Source: Flavobacterium muglaense
GTDB taxonomy: Bacteria; Bacteroidota; Bacteroidia; Flavobacteriales; Flavobacteriaceae
Assembly (NCBI RefSeq): GCF_014305155.1
Contig: NZ_JACRUK010000007.1
Span: 49,362 to 113,361, forward strand
Length of the DNA stretch: 64,000 nt
Direction: 5' to 3'
The stretch's first letter is position 1. Each line of letters opens with the position of its first letter. Made by a program: the position numbers and the translations under genes. Shown here one piece after another: positions 19,408-26,027 of the stretch. The notes beneath the pieces are model-generated. The model made no database searches. It had not been told where the DNA came from and saw only the letters and a program-made list of their open reading frames with translations.

Positions 19408-19947
19408 AACAGTAAATAGTATTGCACCAACTAGTGCTTGTACTAGAATAGTTTTATGTGGCTGTACTAAATGCCAAAATCGAGTTATGGGAGAAACTTT
19501 GTCATTATAAGTTCTAAAATCATCATTGGGCGCGAAAAGTATCAGCACACCGGTCCATATTTTTTGAAACTCTTCAAAAGTATAGGTTTCCATACGCCCA
19601 TAGGCAGGATCCATAGCCGTAATTTTTGATAGACTTTCTACTTTTGCTTTTTCCACCTTGTAGATAACAATATAATGATGCAATTGCTCTTTTACCACCA
19701 CATGCGCAATGGCAGGAAGCGGAATTTTATCTATAGCATCTAAGCCTCCTTTAACACCTTTAGCCGAAAAACCCATTTTTTCAGCAGCTTCTATAATCCC
19801 GAGAACATTAGTCCCTCGTTTATCCGTATTGGCGTATTGACGTATTCTCGCTATTGGCAGATTAACTTTGTAATGATTTCCAATAGAAGCGAGACAAGCT
19901 GCACCACAATCTTTAATATCATGTTGTTTTATTTTTATAGAAGCCAT
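19405..19947 (-). CDS. C39 peptidase domain of a split bacteriocin-type exporter
   Basis: This 180-residue product holds a double-glycine leader peptidase. The catalytic cysteine is in HDIKDCGAACLASIGNHY (Cys14), the histidine in LHHYIVIYK and the aspartate in MDPAYGRM, so the triad looks complete. The sequence then enters the first transmembrane helix (TILVQALVGAILFTV) and stops at TAG. It is the expected leader-cleaving enzyme for the GG-type peptides encoded 1.5 kb upstream on the same strand. The HlyD-type adaptor gene lies 79 bases upstream. Confidence 0.9.
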   Translation of the reverse strand: MASIKIKQHDIKDCGAACLASIGNHYKVNLPIARIRQYANTDKRGTNVLGIIEAAEKMGFSAKGVKGGLDAIDKIPLPAIAHVVVKEQLHHYIVIYKVEKAKVESLSKITAMDPAYGRMETYTFEEFQKIWTGVLILFAPNDDFRTYNDKVSPITRFWHLVQPHKTILVQALVGAILFTV

Positions 19948-20026
19948 TAATATTAGATAGGTAAATGAGGAAGTCCTTCCTCTGAATTAGAATAATATTT
20001 TAGATACTTTTAAAATCTACTGCTTT

Positions 20027-21166
20027 TTAAGTAATTTGTTTTGGGTTGAGCCAATCATCTACTTTATCGAACAGTAAATCATACAAACTTCTTCTTGTTA
20101 TAATGTAACGAGTAGTAAGTGTCATCCCTTTGGAAACATTGGTTTTGTAGCCTGACTGCAAATGCATTTCAGTAGTATTCATTGCGCAACGTACTTTAAA
20201 AAAAGCTTGTTCCCCTTGTATGGTAATATTACGATCTATATCAATTACATTTCCTTCTAGTAATCCCCACTGGTTATAATTGAAAGCATCAATTTGGAAT
20301 TTTACCTTTTGATTTTTTCGTATTAAACCAATATCGTTTGGAGAAACAGTACTTTCTACAATTAGTTTGTCTGTAGCCGAAATAGTAGCTATAGACTGGG
20401 AAGCATTCAAAAAGGAACCCACTTGTATCCCTGAGAAATTCTCAATAGTTCCAGAAACTGGGGCAATTACAACATAATTTTTAGCCTCTACATTTATTTT
20501 CTGGAGTGTACCGTTAAGATTTTTGAGTTGCTCTTCTAATCCTCTTTTTTTGTTTTGCCACTGACTGCGCTGACTTTTTTCTAATCCTGCTAATGCTTGT
20601 GTAGCAGAGGTATAATCAAAACTGAATTTCTCGAATTCGGCTTTGGCAATAATTCTTTTATCATACAATTTTCTGTTGCGATCATAGCCTATTTTGGCTT
20701 GGTCTATTTTGCTTTGCAGTTCATCAAGTTGACTTGCATAACTATACCACTCTTGTTGTACTACGGGAGTTTTAAGATTATTGCTTTTACCCAAAACTAC
20801 TAACGATAAATCACGAACGTGATCTTGTAAATCTCTTGAAAGATCTTGGTTAGTGGCTTTCTCTGTATTGAGGTTTTCTTGTGTGATTTGAATAAGCGTA
20901 TCACCTTTTTGCACGACACGATTATTTTTTAGATTGACAAAAGTCACTTTACCATTGACTAAGCTGGTTAGTGGCACATTATCTGTGGTAGAGCGAACCA
21001 TGCCGCGACTCTGGCTGCTGATGTCTATCTTGATTATGGGCAATAATACCAGAAAAACAAGTATAGCCAATACCAATACCAAGTAAATAGAAAGACTCTT
21101 GGTTTTGTTTTTGGCGATAAGGTTTTCTCGGGTGTTTATGGGGTCTGAACTGAGGTTTAGGTTCAA
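20027..21166 (-). CDS. HlyD family periplasmic adaptor of a peptide exporter
   Basis: This is a 379-residue membrane fusion protein: a cytoplasmic N-terminus, one transmembrane helix at about residues 27-47 (YLVLVLAILVFLVLLPIIKI), a lipoyl/barrel half (GKVTFVNLKNNRVVQKGDTL), a coiled coil at about 110-225, and the second half with VIAPVSGTIENFSGIQVGSF. It ends LFDKVDDWLNPKQIT. It would bridge the inner-membrane exporter and a TolC-type channel; no TolC is encoded here. Upstream lie the peptide genes, separated by a terminator. Confidence 0.92.
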   Translation of the reverse strand: MNLNLSSDPINTRENLIAKNKTKSLSIYLVLVLAILVFLVLLPIIKIDISSQSRGMVRSTTDNVPLTSLVNGKVTFVNLKNNRVVQKGDTLIQITQENLNTEKATNQDLSRDLQDHVRDLSLVVLGKSNNLKTPVVQQEWYSYASQLDELQSKIDQAKIGYDRNRKLYDKRIIAKAEFEKFSFDYTSATQALAGLEKSQRSQWQNKKRGLEEQLKNLNGTLQKINVEAKNYVVIAPVSGTIENFSGIQVGSFLNASQSIATISATDKLIVESTVSPNDIGLIRKNQKVKFQIDAFNYNQWGLLEGNVIDIDRNITIQGEQAFFKVRCAMNTTEMHLQSGYKTNVSKGMTLTTRYIITRRSLYDLLFDKVDDWLNPKQIT

Positions 21167-21224
21167 ATTATAATTTTATAAAGTTAAATGTTAAAAATCA
21201 ATATTATTAACTACTAAATCAAGC

Positions 21225-21260
21225 ATATAAAAAGCAGTGCAATTTTATTCACACTGCTTT
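21225..21260 (-). terminator. Internal terminator between peptide genes and export genes
   Basis: On the minus strand a perfect 9-base stem AAAGCAGTG/CACTGCTTT (21260-21252 with 21239-21231) encloses a 12-base loop and is followed by TTTTTATA. It sits after the three small peptide genes and before the HlyD-like gene. This would give more precursor than exporter transcript. Confidence 0.8.
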
Positions 21261-21291
21261 CAACATTCTAATCTACTACTTTGAAAAATAA

Positions 21292-21390
21292 TTACTTATA
21301 AATTATTAAATAATTTAAAAGACGATATAACAAAATCCCAATCATAATTGAAATCAAAATCATAATTATTTTTTTTGCTTTATGTTTCAT
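21292..21390 (-). CDS. 32-residue hydrophobic peptide, possible immunity or accessory peptide
   Basis: The product starts MKHKAKKIIMILISIMIGIL and continues LYRLLNYLIIYK. It has a basic N-terminus and a single hydrophobic helix. It begins 26 bases after the stop of the second GG-leader peptide and ends 31 bases before the internal terminator. Small cationic membrane peptides in this position are often immunity proteins, but nothing in the sequence proves that. It is too short to be sure it is translated. Confidence 0.5.
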   Translation of the reverse strand: MKHKAKKIIMILISIMIGILLYRLLNYLIIYK

Positions 21391-21416
21391 TTGAATTAAT
21401 TTTCAATTAAAGTATT

Positions 21417-21587
21417 TTAAATATGCCCTGTCACTCCATGTTGAGCATCAGATTCCATTGCATTACCTAAAACAGCAGCCATATCTCCTAACCATGAGAA
21501 AAAAGCTCTAGTCAATCGATCTCCACCTGTAATAGTTTCTAATTCTTCTATTTGTAAATCTACGATATTAATCTCTAAATTGTTCAT
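21417..21587 (-). CDS. Double-glycine-leader bacteriocin-like peptide (56 aa)
   Basis: The leader is MNNLEINIVDLQIEELETIT followed by GG at residues 21-22. It shows the hydrophobic/acidic spacing (LxxxxLxxxELxxxxGG) recognised by C39 peptidases. The predicted mature part is 34 residues starting DRLTRAFFSWLGDMAAVLGN and ending TGHI, with no cysteine. It contains small-residue spacing (GDMAAVLGNA) of the kind used for helix pairing. It lies 17 bases after the sister peptide gene, which suggests a two-peptide (class IIb-like) bacteriocin. Activity is unproven. Confidence 0.78.
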   Translation of the reverse strand: MNNLEINIVDLQIEELETITGGDRLTRAFFSWLGDMAAVLGNAMESDAQHGVTGHI

Positions 21588-21604
21588 TTTTTTTAAATTT
21601 TAAA

Positions 21605-21790
21605 TTATTTTCTTCCTTTATTATATGCAGCATTAAAAGCCTCCACGTTACCATCCCAATCTTCCACTATACCATACAGAAAAGACCCTGCTGCAGCGCT
21701 AAGTAACCACCCTACATAAGGATTACCTCCATCAACTTCTGTCGCTTCCTGAACATTAAGCTCTACTAAATTCAAATTTTCTACATTCAT
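21605..21790 (-). CDS. Double-glycine-leader bacteriocin-like peptide (61 aa)
   Basis: The leader MNVENLNLVELNVQEATEVD is followed by GG at residues 21-22, giving a 39-residue mature part that starts NPYVGWLLSAAAGSFLYGIV and ends AFNAAYNKGRK. There is no cysteine. The AAAGSFLYG stretch is a small-residue helix-packing motif. Leader residues align with those of the neighbouring peptide (LNLVELNVQE versus INIVDLQIEE), which supports a common processing peptidase. A promoter lies directly upstream at 21803-21830. Target organism and activity are unknown. Confidence 0.82.
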   Translation of the reverse strand: MNVENLNLVELNVQEATEVDGGNPYVGWLLSAAAGSFLYGIVEDWDGNVEAFNAAYNKGRK

Positions 21791-21802
21791 TTTTTATGTT
21801 CT

Positions 21803-21830
21803 TAAAATTATACATTTATTCCAGTAACAA
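21803..21830 (-). promoter_or_regulatory. Promoter of the bacteriocin-like peptide genes
   Basis: On the minus strand TTG (21830-21828) and TAATTTTA (21810-21803) are separated by exactly 17 bases. This is close to TTG-N17-TAnnTTTG with one mismatch in the last position. The start codon follows 12 bases later. Confidence 0.5.
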
Positions 21831-21908
21831 ATGGTTTTCTCGAGAATTCCTTTTCAACTTCTTTTTAGCATTCTTTCAACGGCCCCTGCTAAATCCATAA
21901 TTGCTGTA

Positions 21909-21996
21909 TTTTTTTAAGGGTTATAAATTAGCTATAACAATCCCTTGTGCTCTGTTTTTTTTAAAGGGTTACAAAACAGCTGTAGCAATTCCCTTT
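21909..21996. repeat. Two imperfect 45-base direct repeats with internal hairpins
   Basis: The units at about 21909-21953 and 21954-21996 both read T-run, AAGGGTTA, seven variable bases with AGC, then GCAAT or ACAAT and CCCTT. Each can fold AAGGG against CCCTT and GTTATA against TATAAC. In the second unit the inner pair is GTTACA/TGTAGC, so one stem pair changes on both sides. The T-runs lie on the 5' side on the plus strand, so these are not plus-strand terminators. They belong to the 509-base gap between the divergent peptide and regulator genes. Confidence 0.6.
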
Positions 21997-22112
21997 TGAT
22001 TGGCCAATACTTTTAGAAAAATGATTTTGCTTTAAAGTAACGTCTTACCAGAAAACTAGATCACTTTTCTGATGTCAAAACTAGAGTAAGAAGAGCTTCC
22101 CTGCAAACTATG

Positions 22113-22168
22113 TATATCGGAATTCATGAATTTCGATAGGGAATTCATGAATTTCGATAGGGAATTCA
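22113..22168. promoter_or_regulatory. Tandem palindromic operator candidate
   Basis: A 21-base unit, GGAATTCATGAATTTCGATA plus G, is repeated exactly twice (22119-22139 and 22140-22160), and a third copy begins (GGAATTCA at 22161-22168). The core AATTCATGAATT is a perfect 12-base palindrome, and the 21-base period equals two helical turns. It lies between the divergent bacteriocin-like genes and the AraC-type regulator. A related copy is found at 24027-24052. Confidence 0.65.
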
Positions 22169-22299
22169 GGAATACCTGATCAAAAAAATACATAATATAT
22201 TGATTTTCATGCATTTAATTAATAGTCCAAAAATAATAAAAATGCTATACTATTTAACATCATTTGCGTAATTGGTTTATTTTTGTAAAAAATAAACCA

Positions 22300-22743
22300 A
22301 TGTATAAACTTCATTTACACAAAACACTTCTTATATTTCTTCTTCCATTTCTATTATTAGCACAATCACAAAAAAAAGATGGAACAAAACTTACTTATGA
22401 TGAATTGAAAAATTTGTACTTTGAGAACGACATTAAACCTAAAAAGCAAATTGAATATGCTGCTTCGTATTTGAAAAAAGCAAAAAGTGAAAATAATTTA
22501 GTTCAAAAAGCAAAAGGGTATTATCTCTGCTCTCTGTTACAGGAACCAAAGAAAGCCATTGTATATCTTGATAGTTCCATTGCTTCCTCAAAGAATTCGA
22601 ATGATATCAAATTTCCTGCTTATGCATATTCAGAAAAAGCATATGCTTTACAAAAGCAGTTCAAATTTAAAAATGCAATCGATAATTTTTTATTGGCAGA
22701 AAAAATCGCCAAAAAAACAATACCGATTTCTATTACAAAGTAA
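22300..22743 (+). pseudogene. N-terminal part of a TPR/AraC-type regulator, frameshifted
   Basis: This reads MYKLHLHKTLLIFLLPFLLL followed by AQSQKK, a signal-like or membrane segment, then TPR-like helices (KAKGYYLCSLLQEPKKAIVY, YAYSEKAYALQKQFKFKNAI). The ATG at 22300 is preferred over an upstream TTG because the leader then begins normally. After AEKIAKK the frame slips at a run of seven A (22711-22717) and ends at 22743. Adding one A would join it to the ORF at 22776 through NNTDFYYKVKFSIAALRSEE, a smooth TPR continuation. The joined protein would have about 572 residues. Confidence 0.72.
22711..22717 (+). other. Frameshift site in an A7 run
   Basis: The sequence is GCC, seven A, CAATACC. 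Eight A would give A-K-K-N-N-T in frame with the downstream ORF. This is a one-base shift at a homopolymer, compatible with slippage (phase variation), decay or sequencing error. Confidence 0.8.
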
Positions 22744-22775
22744 AATTTTCTATTGCTGCCCTAAGATCTGAAGAA

Positions 22776-24017
22776 TTGGGAGAAGTTAATGAAGCACTAA
22801 AACTATATAAAGAGTGTTTAAATTATTATAAGGATAAAGAAACAAGAAGCTCTAAATATTCTTTTTCATACCAGCTCACAACTTTTGCACTTGCCGACGC
22901 TTACAAGGCTTTAAAACAAACTGACTCAGCAACCTATTATAACAACTTAGGCTACAAGGAATCAAAAATCACTAGAAACAGTAATCTTAATTGCCTATTT
23001 GTATTAAATGAAGGAGCCAACTTAATATTGAAAAAAAACTACAAATCGGCCTTAGATAGTATAGATAAAGCATTACCAAAAATAATTTTGCTTAATGACC
23101 AAGGAAATATTTTAGCTGCCTACTTTTACAAGGCTAAAACTTACGATGAACTTAAAATCAAAAATGAAGCAGTACTGAACTATAAAAAAGTCGATTCAAT
23201 GTATAGTATAACCAAAAGAATCACTCCAGAATTCATGTCCGGTTATCCTTATTTAATAGACTACTACAAAGAAAAAAGTGATAAAGAAAACCAAATAAAG
23301 TATCTACAGAAGTACACTAATATTAATAAAACATTACAAAATAATTATAAAGAATTAAGTAAAAAACTAGAAATAGAATACGATATCCCTCATTTAATAT
23401 CCGAAAAAGAATCATTAATAACATCACTTAAAAAAGAAAAGAAAAACTCTTATTGGGGTATTGGAGGCTTAATTCTAATTTCTTTTTCTGTAAGTAGCTT
23501 TGGCTATTACCAATACAAACTTAAAAAAACATACAAATCCCGATTCGAAAAAATTATAAATCGAGACAAAGTAATTAAAGAAAACTTCACAGATACAAAC
23601 TCTAAAGCAACAGCTTCCGTACCAAACAATAAAAAAGAATTAGGTATTGCTGAAGAATTAGTAGCACAAATTATTGACAAACTCAATCAATTTGAAACAA
23701 AAAATGGTTTTTTACAATCTGATATAACTGTTCAAATACTTGCCGAAAAAACGCAAACAAATAGCAAGTATTTATCTAAAATTGTAAACAACTTCAAAGA
23801 AAAAACATTTACAAAATACATCAATGACTTACGCGTTGAGTACGCCATTAGAAAGTTACAACAAGATAAGAAACTGCAAAATTACACCATACAAGCACTC
23901 GCACTAGAATTTGGCTTTAATAATGCTGAATCTTTTTCAACAGCTTTCTACAAAAAAACAGGTATAAAACCAACTTACTTTATAGAAAACATAAACAAAA
24001 CAAAATCAATTGATTAA
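22776..24017 (+). CDS. TPR/transmembrane/AraC-type transcriptional regulator, C-terminal part
   Basis: This frame continues the TPR array (EVNEALKLYKECLNYYKDKE, AYKALKQTDSATYYNNLGYK), then a transmembrane helix at about residues 225-242 (YWGIGGLILISFSVSSFGYY), a linker, and an AraC/XylS DNA-binding domain: VQILAEKTQTNSKYLSKIVN, then YINDLRVEYAIRKL, then ALEFGFNNAESFSTAFYKKT. Its nominal TTG start is inside the TPR region, so the true gene begins at 22300 with a frameshift. A membrane-tethered AraC regulator would sense an envelope signal. Its position between the two peptide loci makes it the likely controller of both. Confidence 0.85.
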   Translation: MGEVNEALKLYKECLNYYKDKETRSSKYSFSYQLTTFALADAYKALKQTDSATYYNNLGYKESKITRNSNLNCLFVLNEGANLILKKNYKSALDSIDKALPKIILLNDQGNILAAYFYKAKTYDELKIKNEAVLNYKKVDSMYSITKRITPEFMSGYPYLIDYYKEKSDKENQIKYLQKYTNINKTLQNNYKELSKKLEIEYDIPHLISEKESLITSLKKEKKNSYWGIGGLILISFSVSSFGYYQYKLKKTYKSRFEKIINRDKVIKENFTDTNSKATASVPNNKKELGIAEELVAQIIDKLNQFETKNGFLQSDITVQILAEKTQTNSKYLSKIVNNFKEKTFTKYINDLRVEYAIRKLQQDKKLQNYTIQALALEFGFNNAESFSTAFYKKTGIKPTYFIENINKTKSID

Positions 24018-24026
24018 ACTTTAATT

Positions 24027-24052
24027 CATATCGTAATTCGGGAATTTCGACA
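24027..24052. promoter_or_regulatory. Operator candidate upstream of the cysteine-free precursor
   Basis: This segment contains ATATCG, AATTC and GAATTTCGA in the same order and spacing as 22113-22138, with 21 of 26 positions identical. It lies 10 bases after the regulator stop, 77 bases before the precursor ATG and just upstream of a -33-like TTG, a position suited to an activator site. Confidence 0.6.
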
Positions 24053-24074
24053 TATAACTATCTTTTTATTACAC

Positions 24075-24101
24075 TTGTCTGACAATAATAATTTACATTT
24101 A
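24075..24101 (+). promoter_or_regulatory. Putative promoter of the RiPP operon
   Basis: TTG at 24075-24077 is followed after 16 bases by TACATTTA at 24094-24101, one mismatch from TAnnTTTG. The precursor ATG follows 27 bases later, so the untranslated leader would be about 20 bases. Confidence 0.45.
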
Positions 24102-24128
24102 GTACTTTAAAATAAAAACCAAAGTAAG

Positions 24129-24293
24129 ATGAAAAACAACGAAAACAAAAAACTGAACTCAAAATTTAATTTAACAAAGATGAAAGTAGCCAAATTAAAG
24201 AATATTAACCACATCAATGGTGGATATAACCCCGGCAATGACTTAAGAACAATAACTGATATAGGAACCAAAGGGAATGGCGGAACCTTATAA
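24129..24293 (+). CDS. RiPP precursor peptide with GG leader and cysteine-free core (54 aa)
   Basis: The leader contains KFNLTKMKVAKLKNINHING ending in GG at residues 31-32. FNLT resembles the FNLD box that class I lanthipeptide dehydratases bind. The predicted 22-residue core starts YNPGNDLRTITDIGTKGNGG and ends TL. It has four threonines and neither serine nor cysteine. Threonines could be dehydrated by the split dehydratase encoded downstream, but lanthionine rings cannot form inside this core. The gene lies directly before the subtilase gene (30 bases) in one apparent operon. Confidence 0.78.
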   Translation: MKNNENKKLNSKFNLTKMKVAKLKNINHINGGYNPGNDLRTITDIGTKGNGGTL

Positions 24294-24323
24294 TCTTACC
24301 GATCCTTTTTTTTTGAATAGTGT

Positions 24324-26027
24324 ATGAAAAAATATTTTGTTTTATTATTTGTTATGTTAGCGATAGCATGTAAAACTTCACAAAAGACAATTACCAACAG
24401 ATCGATTATAAATGCTGACATAGCACAAACCAATAAAAAATCACAAACTTGGTATCAACAAGATTACGACTTAGATAGAATTCCTGGGATTTCTATAGAC
24501 AAATGGTACAAACAAAATAAGAAGAATCCACAATCAAAAGAAATAATAGTTGCAGTTATCGACACTCAAATTGATGATCGTCATGAAGATTTAAAAGGAC
24601 AAATTTGGTCCAATCCTAGTGAAATCCCTAACAATGGAATCGATGATGACAACAATGGCTATGTAGACGATGTTAATGGCTGGAATTTCACATCTAATAC
24701 AAAAGGCGATTACGTTGTTTGGGGTAATTTTGAATATGTTAGAGTAATCAGAGAACGCGACACACTTTTTAAGGGCAAAGCTGAGAGTCAGATTTCACCC
24801 CAACAACTTTCGAATTACTACGAATACAAAAGAGCCGAAAAAACATATGAAAAAGAATACTCAAACTATAAAAATTGGCTTACATCATCAAAATATAGTG
24901 AAGTTATATTCCCGATCGTCAAAGACAGTTTAAAACATTATTTTCCTAATGAGGATTACACTTATGAACAATTAGATAGTCTTTATGAAAAATATAAAAT
25001 TAACGATAAAACTTTTGGACAGCGGAGAAAAGACGACGACAGAGATATTGGAGCTATGGCAGCCTTCATGAAAGTGCGATTCGACTATGACGAAAAGACA
25101 ATAGAAAAAATGAAGGAAACCGTAGCTCAATTAGATTCCATTGTTAATAAAAACATCAATTTAGACTATAACGAAAGAATACTTATCGGAGATGACCCAA
25201 AGGTATTACTTAAAGGATATGGAAGCAACCATATTAGCATTTCTAAAACAGGCTTCCGATCTATTCAAGATCATGGAACAAAAGTATCAGGAATAATTGC
25301 ATCCAACAGAAATAATGGCAAAGGCATAAAAGGCATCGCACAAAAAGCAAAAATAATGCCCCTAAATATTTCCTTTTCAGGAGACGAGCATGATAAAGAC
25401 ATTACCATGGCAATACATTATGCAGTTGACAATGGCGCCAAGGTGATCAATATGTCCTTTGGTAAAGAATTCTCATTGCAAAAAGAATGGGTTTTTGAAG
25501 CTTTTAAGTATGCCGAGGAACATAATGTTTTACTTGTACATTGTTCAGGAAACAATGGATTTAATATTGATGAAAATCCCTACTACCCTAGTGACAATAA
25601 TTTTGATGGTTCTGTAGACTTATGCAATAACTTTATTAATGTAGGGTCCATTTCTTCTAGAGTAGACAGTACATTTGTCTCTAATTTTTCTAATTATGGT
25701 AAACAAAATGTAGATTTATTTGCACCAGGAGAAGAAATATATACGACATCAACAGGAAACACATACACTACAGATTCCGGCACCTCTTTAGCAGGTCCAA
25801 TGGTTTCTGGTACAGCAGCATTAATTTGGTCATACTATCCTAACTTTTCTGCTGTTGAAGTAAAACAAATCATTATGGAATCAGGAAGCTCCTATAACAT
25901 TGAAGTTATACTTCCAGGAACAAAAGATAAAAAAGTACCTTTTTCGGAATTATCAAAATCAGGCAAAGTGCTCAATGTGTACAATGCTATGAAGCTGGCA
26001 GAAAAACGGAGTAAAGCGAAACGATAA
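24324..26027 (+). CDS. S8 family (subtilisin-like) lipoprotein protease, probable leader peptidase
   Basis: The N-terminus MKKYFVLLFVMLAIAC is a lipoprotein signal with the lipobox cysteine at residue 16. The triad is complete: aspartate in VAVIDTQIDDRHED, histidine in DHGTKVSGIIAS, and serine in SGTSLAGPMVSGTAAL near residue 490. A large insertion (about residues 130-300) separates Asp and His, as in many Bacteroidota members. Its stop codon overlaps the dehydratase ATG by one base, so it belongs to the RiPP operon. Removal of the GG leader outside the membrane is the obvious role, by inference. Confidence 0.88.
   Translation: MKKYFVLLFVMLAIACKTSQKTITNRSIINADIAQTNKKSQTWYQQDYDLDRIPGISIDKWYKQNKKNPQSKEIIVAVIDTQIDDRHEDLKGQIWSNPSEIPNNGIDDDNNGYVDDVNGWNFTSNTKGDYVVWGNFEYVRVIRERDTLFKGKAESQISPQQLSNYYEYKRAEKTYEKEYSNYKNWLTSSKYSEVIFPIVKDSLKHYFPNEDYTYEQLDSLYEKYKINDKTFGQRRKDDDRDIGAMAAFMKVRFDYDEKTIEKMKETVAQLDSIVNKNINLDYNERILIGDDPKVLLKGYGSNHISISKTGFRSIQDHGTKVSGIIASNRNNGKGIKGIAQKAKIMPLNISFSGDEHDKDITMAIHYAVDNGAKVINMSFGKEFSLQKEWVFEAFKYAEEHNVLLVHCSGNNGFNIDENPYYPSDNNFDGSVDLCNNFINVGSISSRVDSTFVSNFSNYGKQNVDLFAPGEEIYTTSTGNTYTTDSGTSLAGPMVSGTAALIWSYYPNFSAVEVKQIIMESGSSYNIEVILPGTKDKKVPFSELSKSGKVLNVYNAMKLAEKRSKAKR

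Noticed and set aside
21909..21996. Hairpins as transcription terminators
   Set aside because: The T-runs lie upstream of the stems on the plus strand, and on the minus strand the stems are followed by A, so neither direction has a proper terminator.
22119..22168. Tandem 21-base units as a CRISPR array
   Set aside because: There are no unique spacers between the copies, the unit is too short and directly abutted, and no cas gene is near; an operator reading fits better.
24129..24293. Precursor as a normal cysteine-containing lanthipeptide
   Set aside because: The translated peptide has no cysteine in leader or core; the name lanthipeptide is therefore only a family label.
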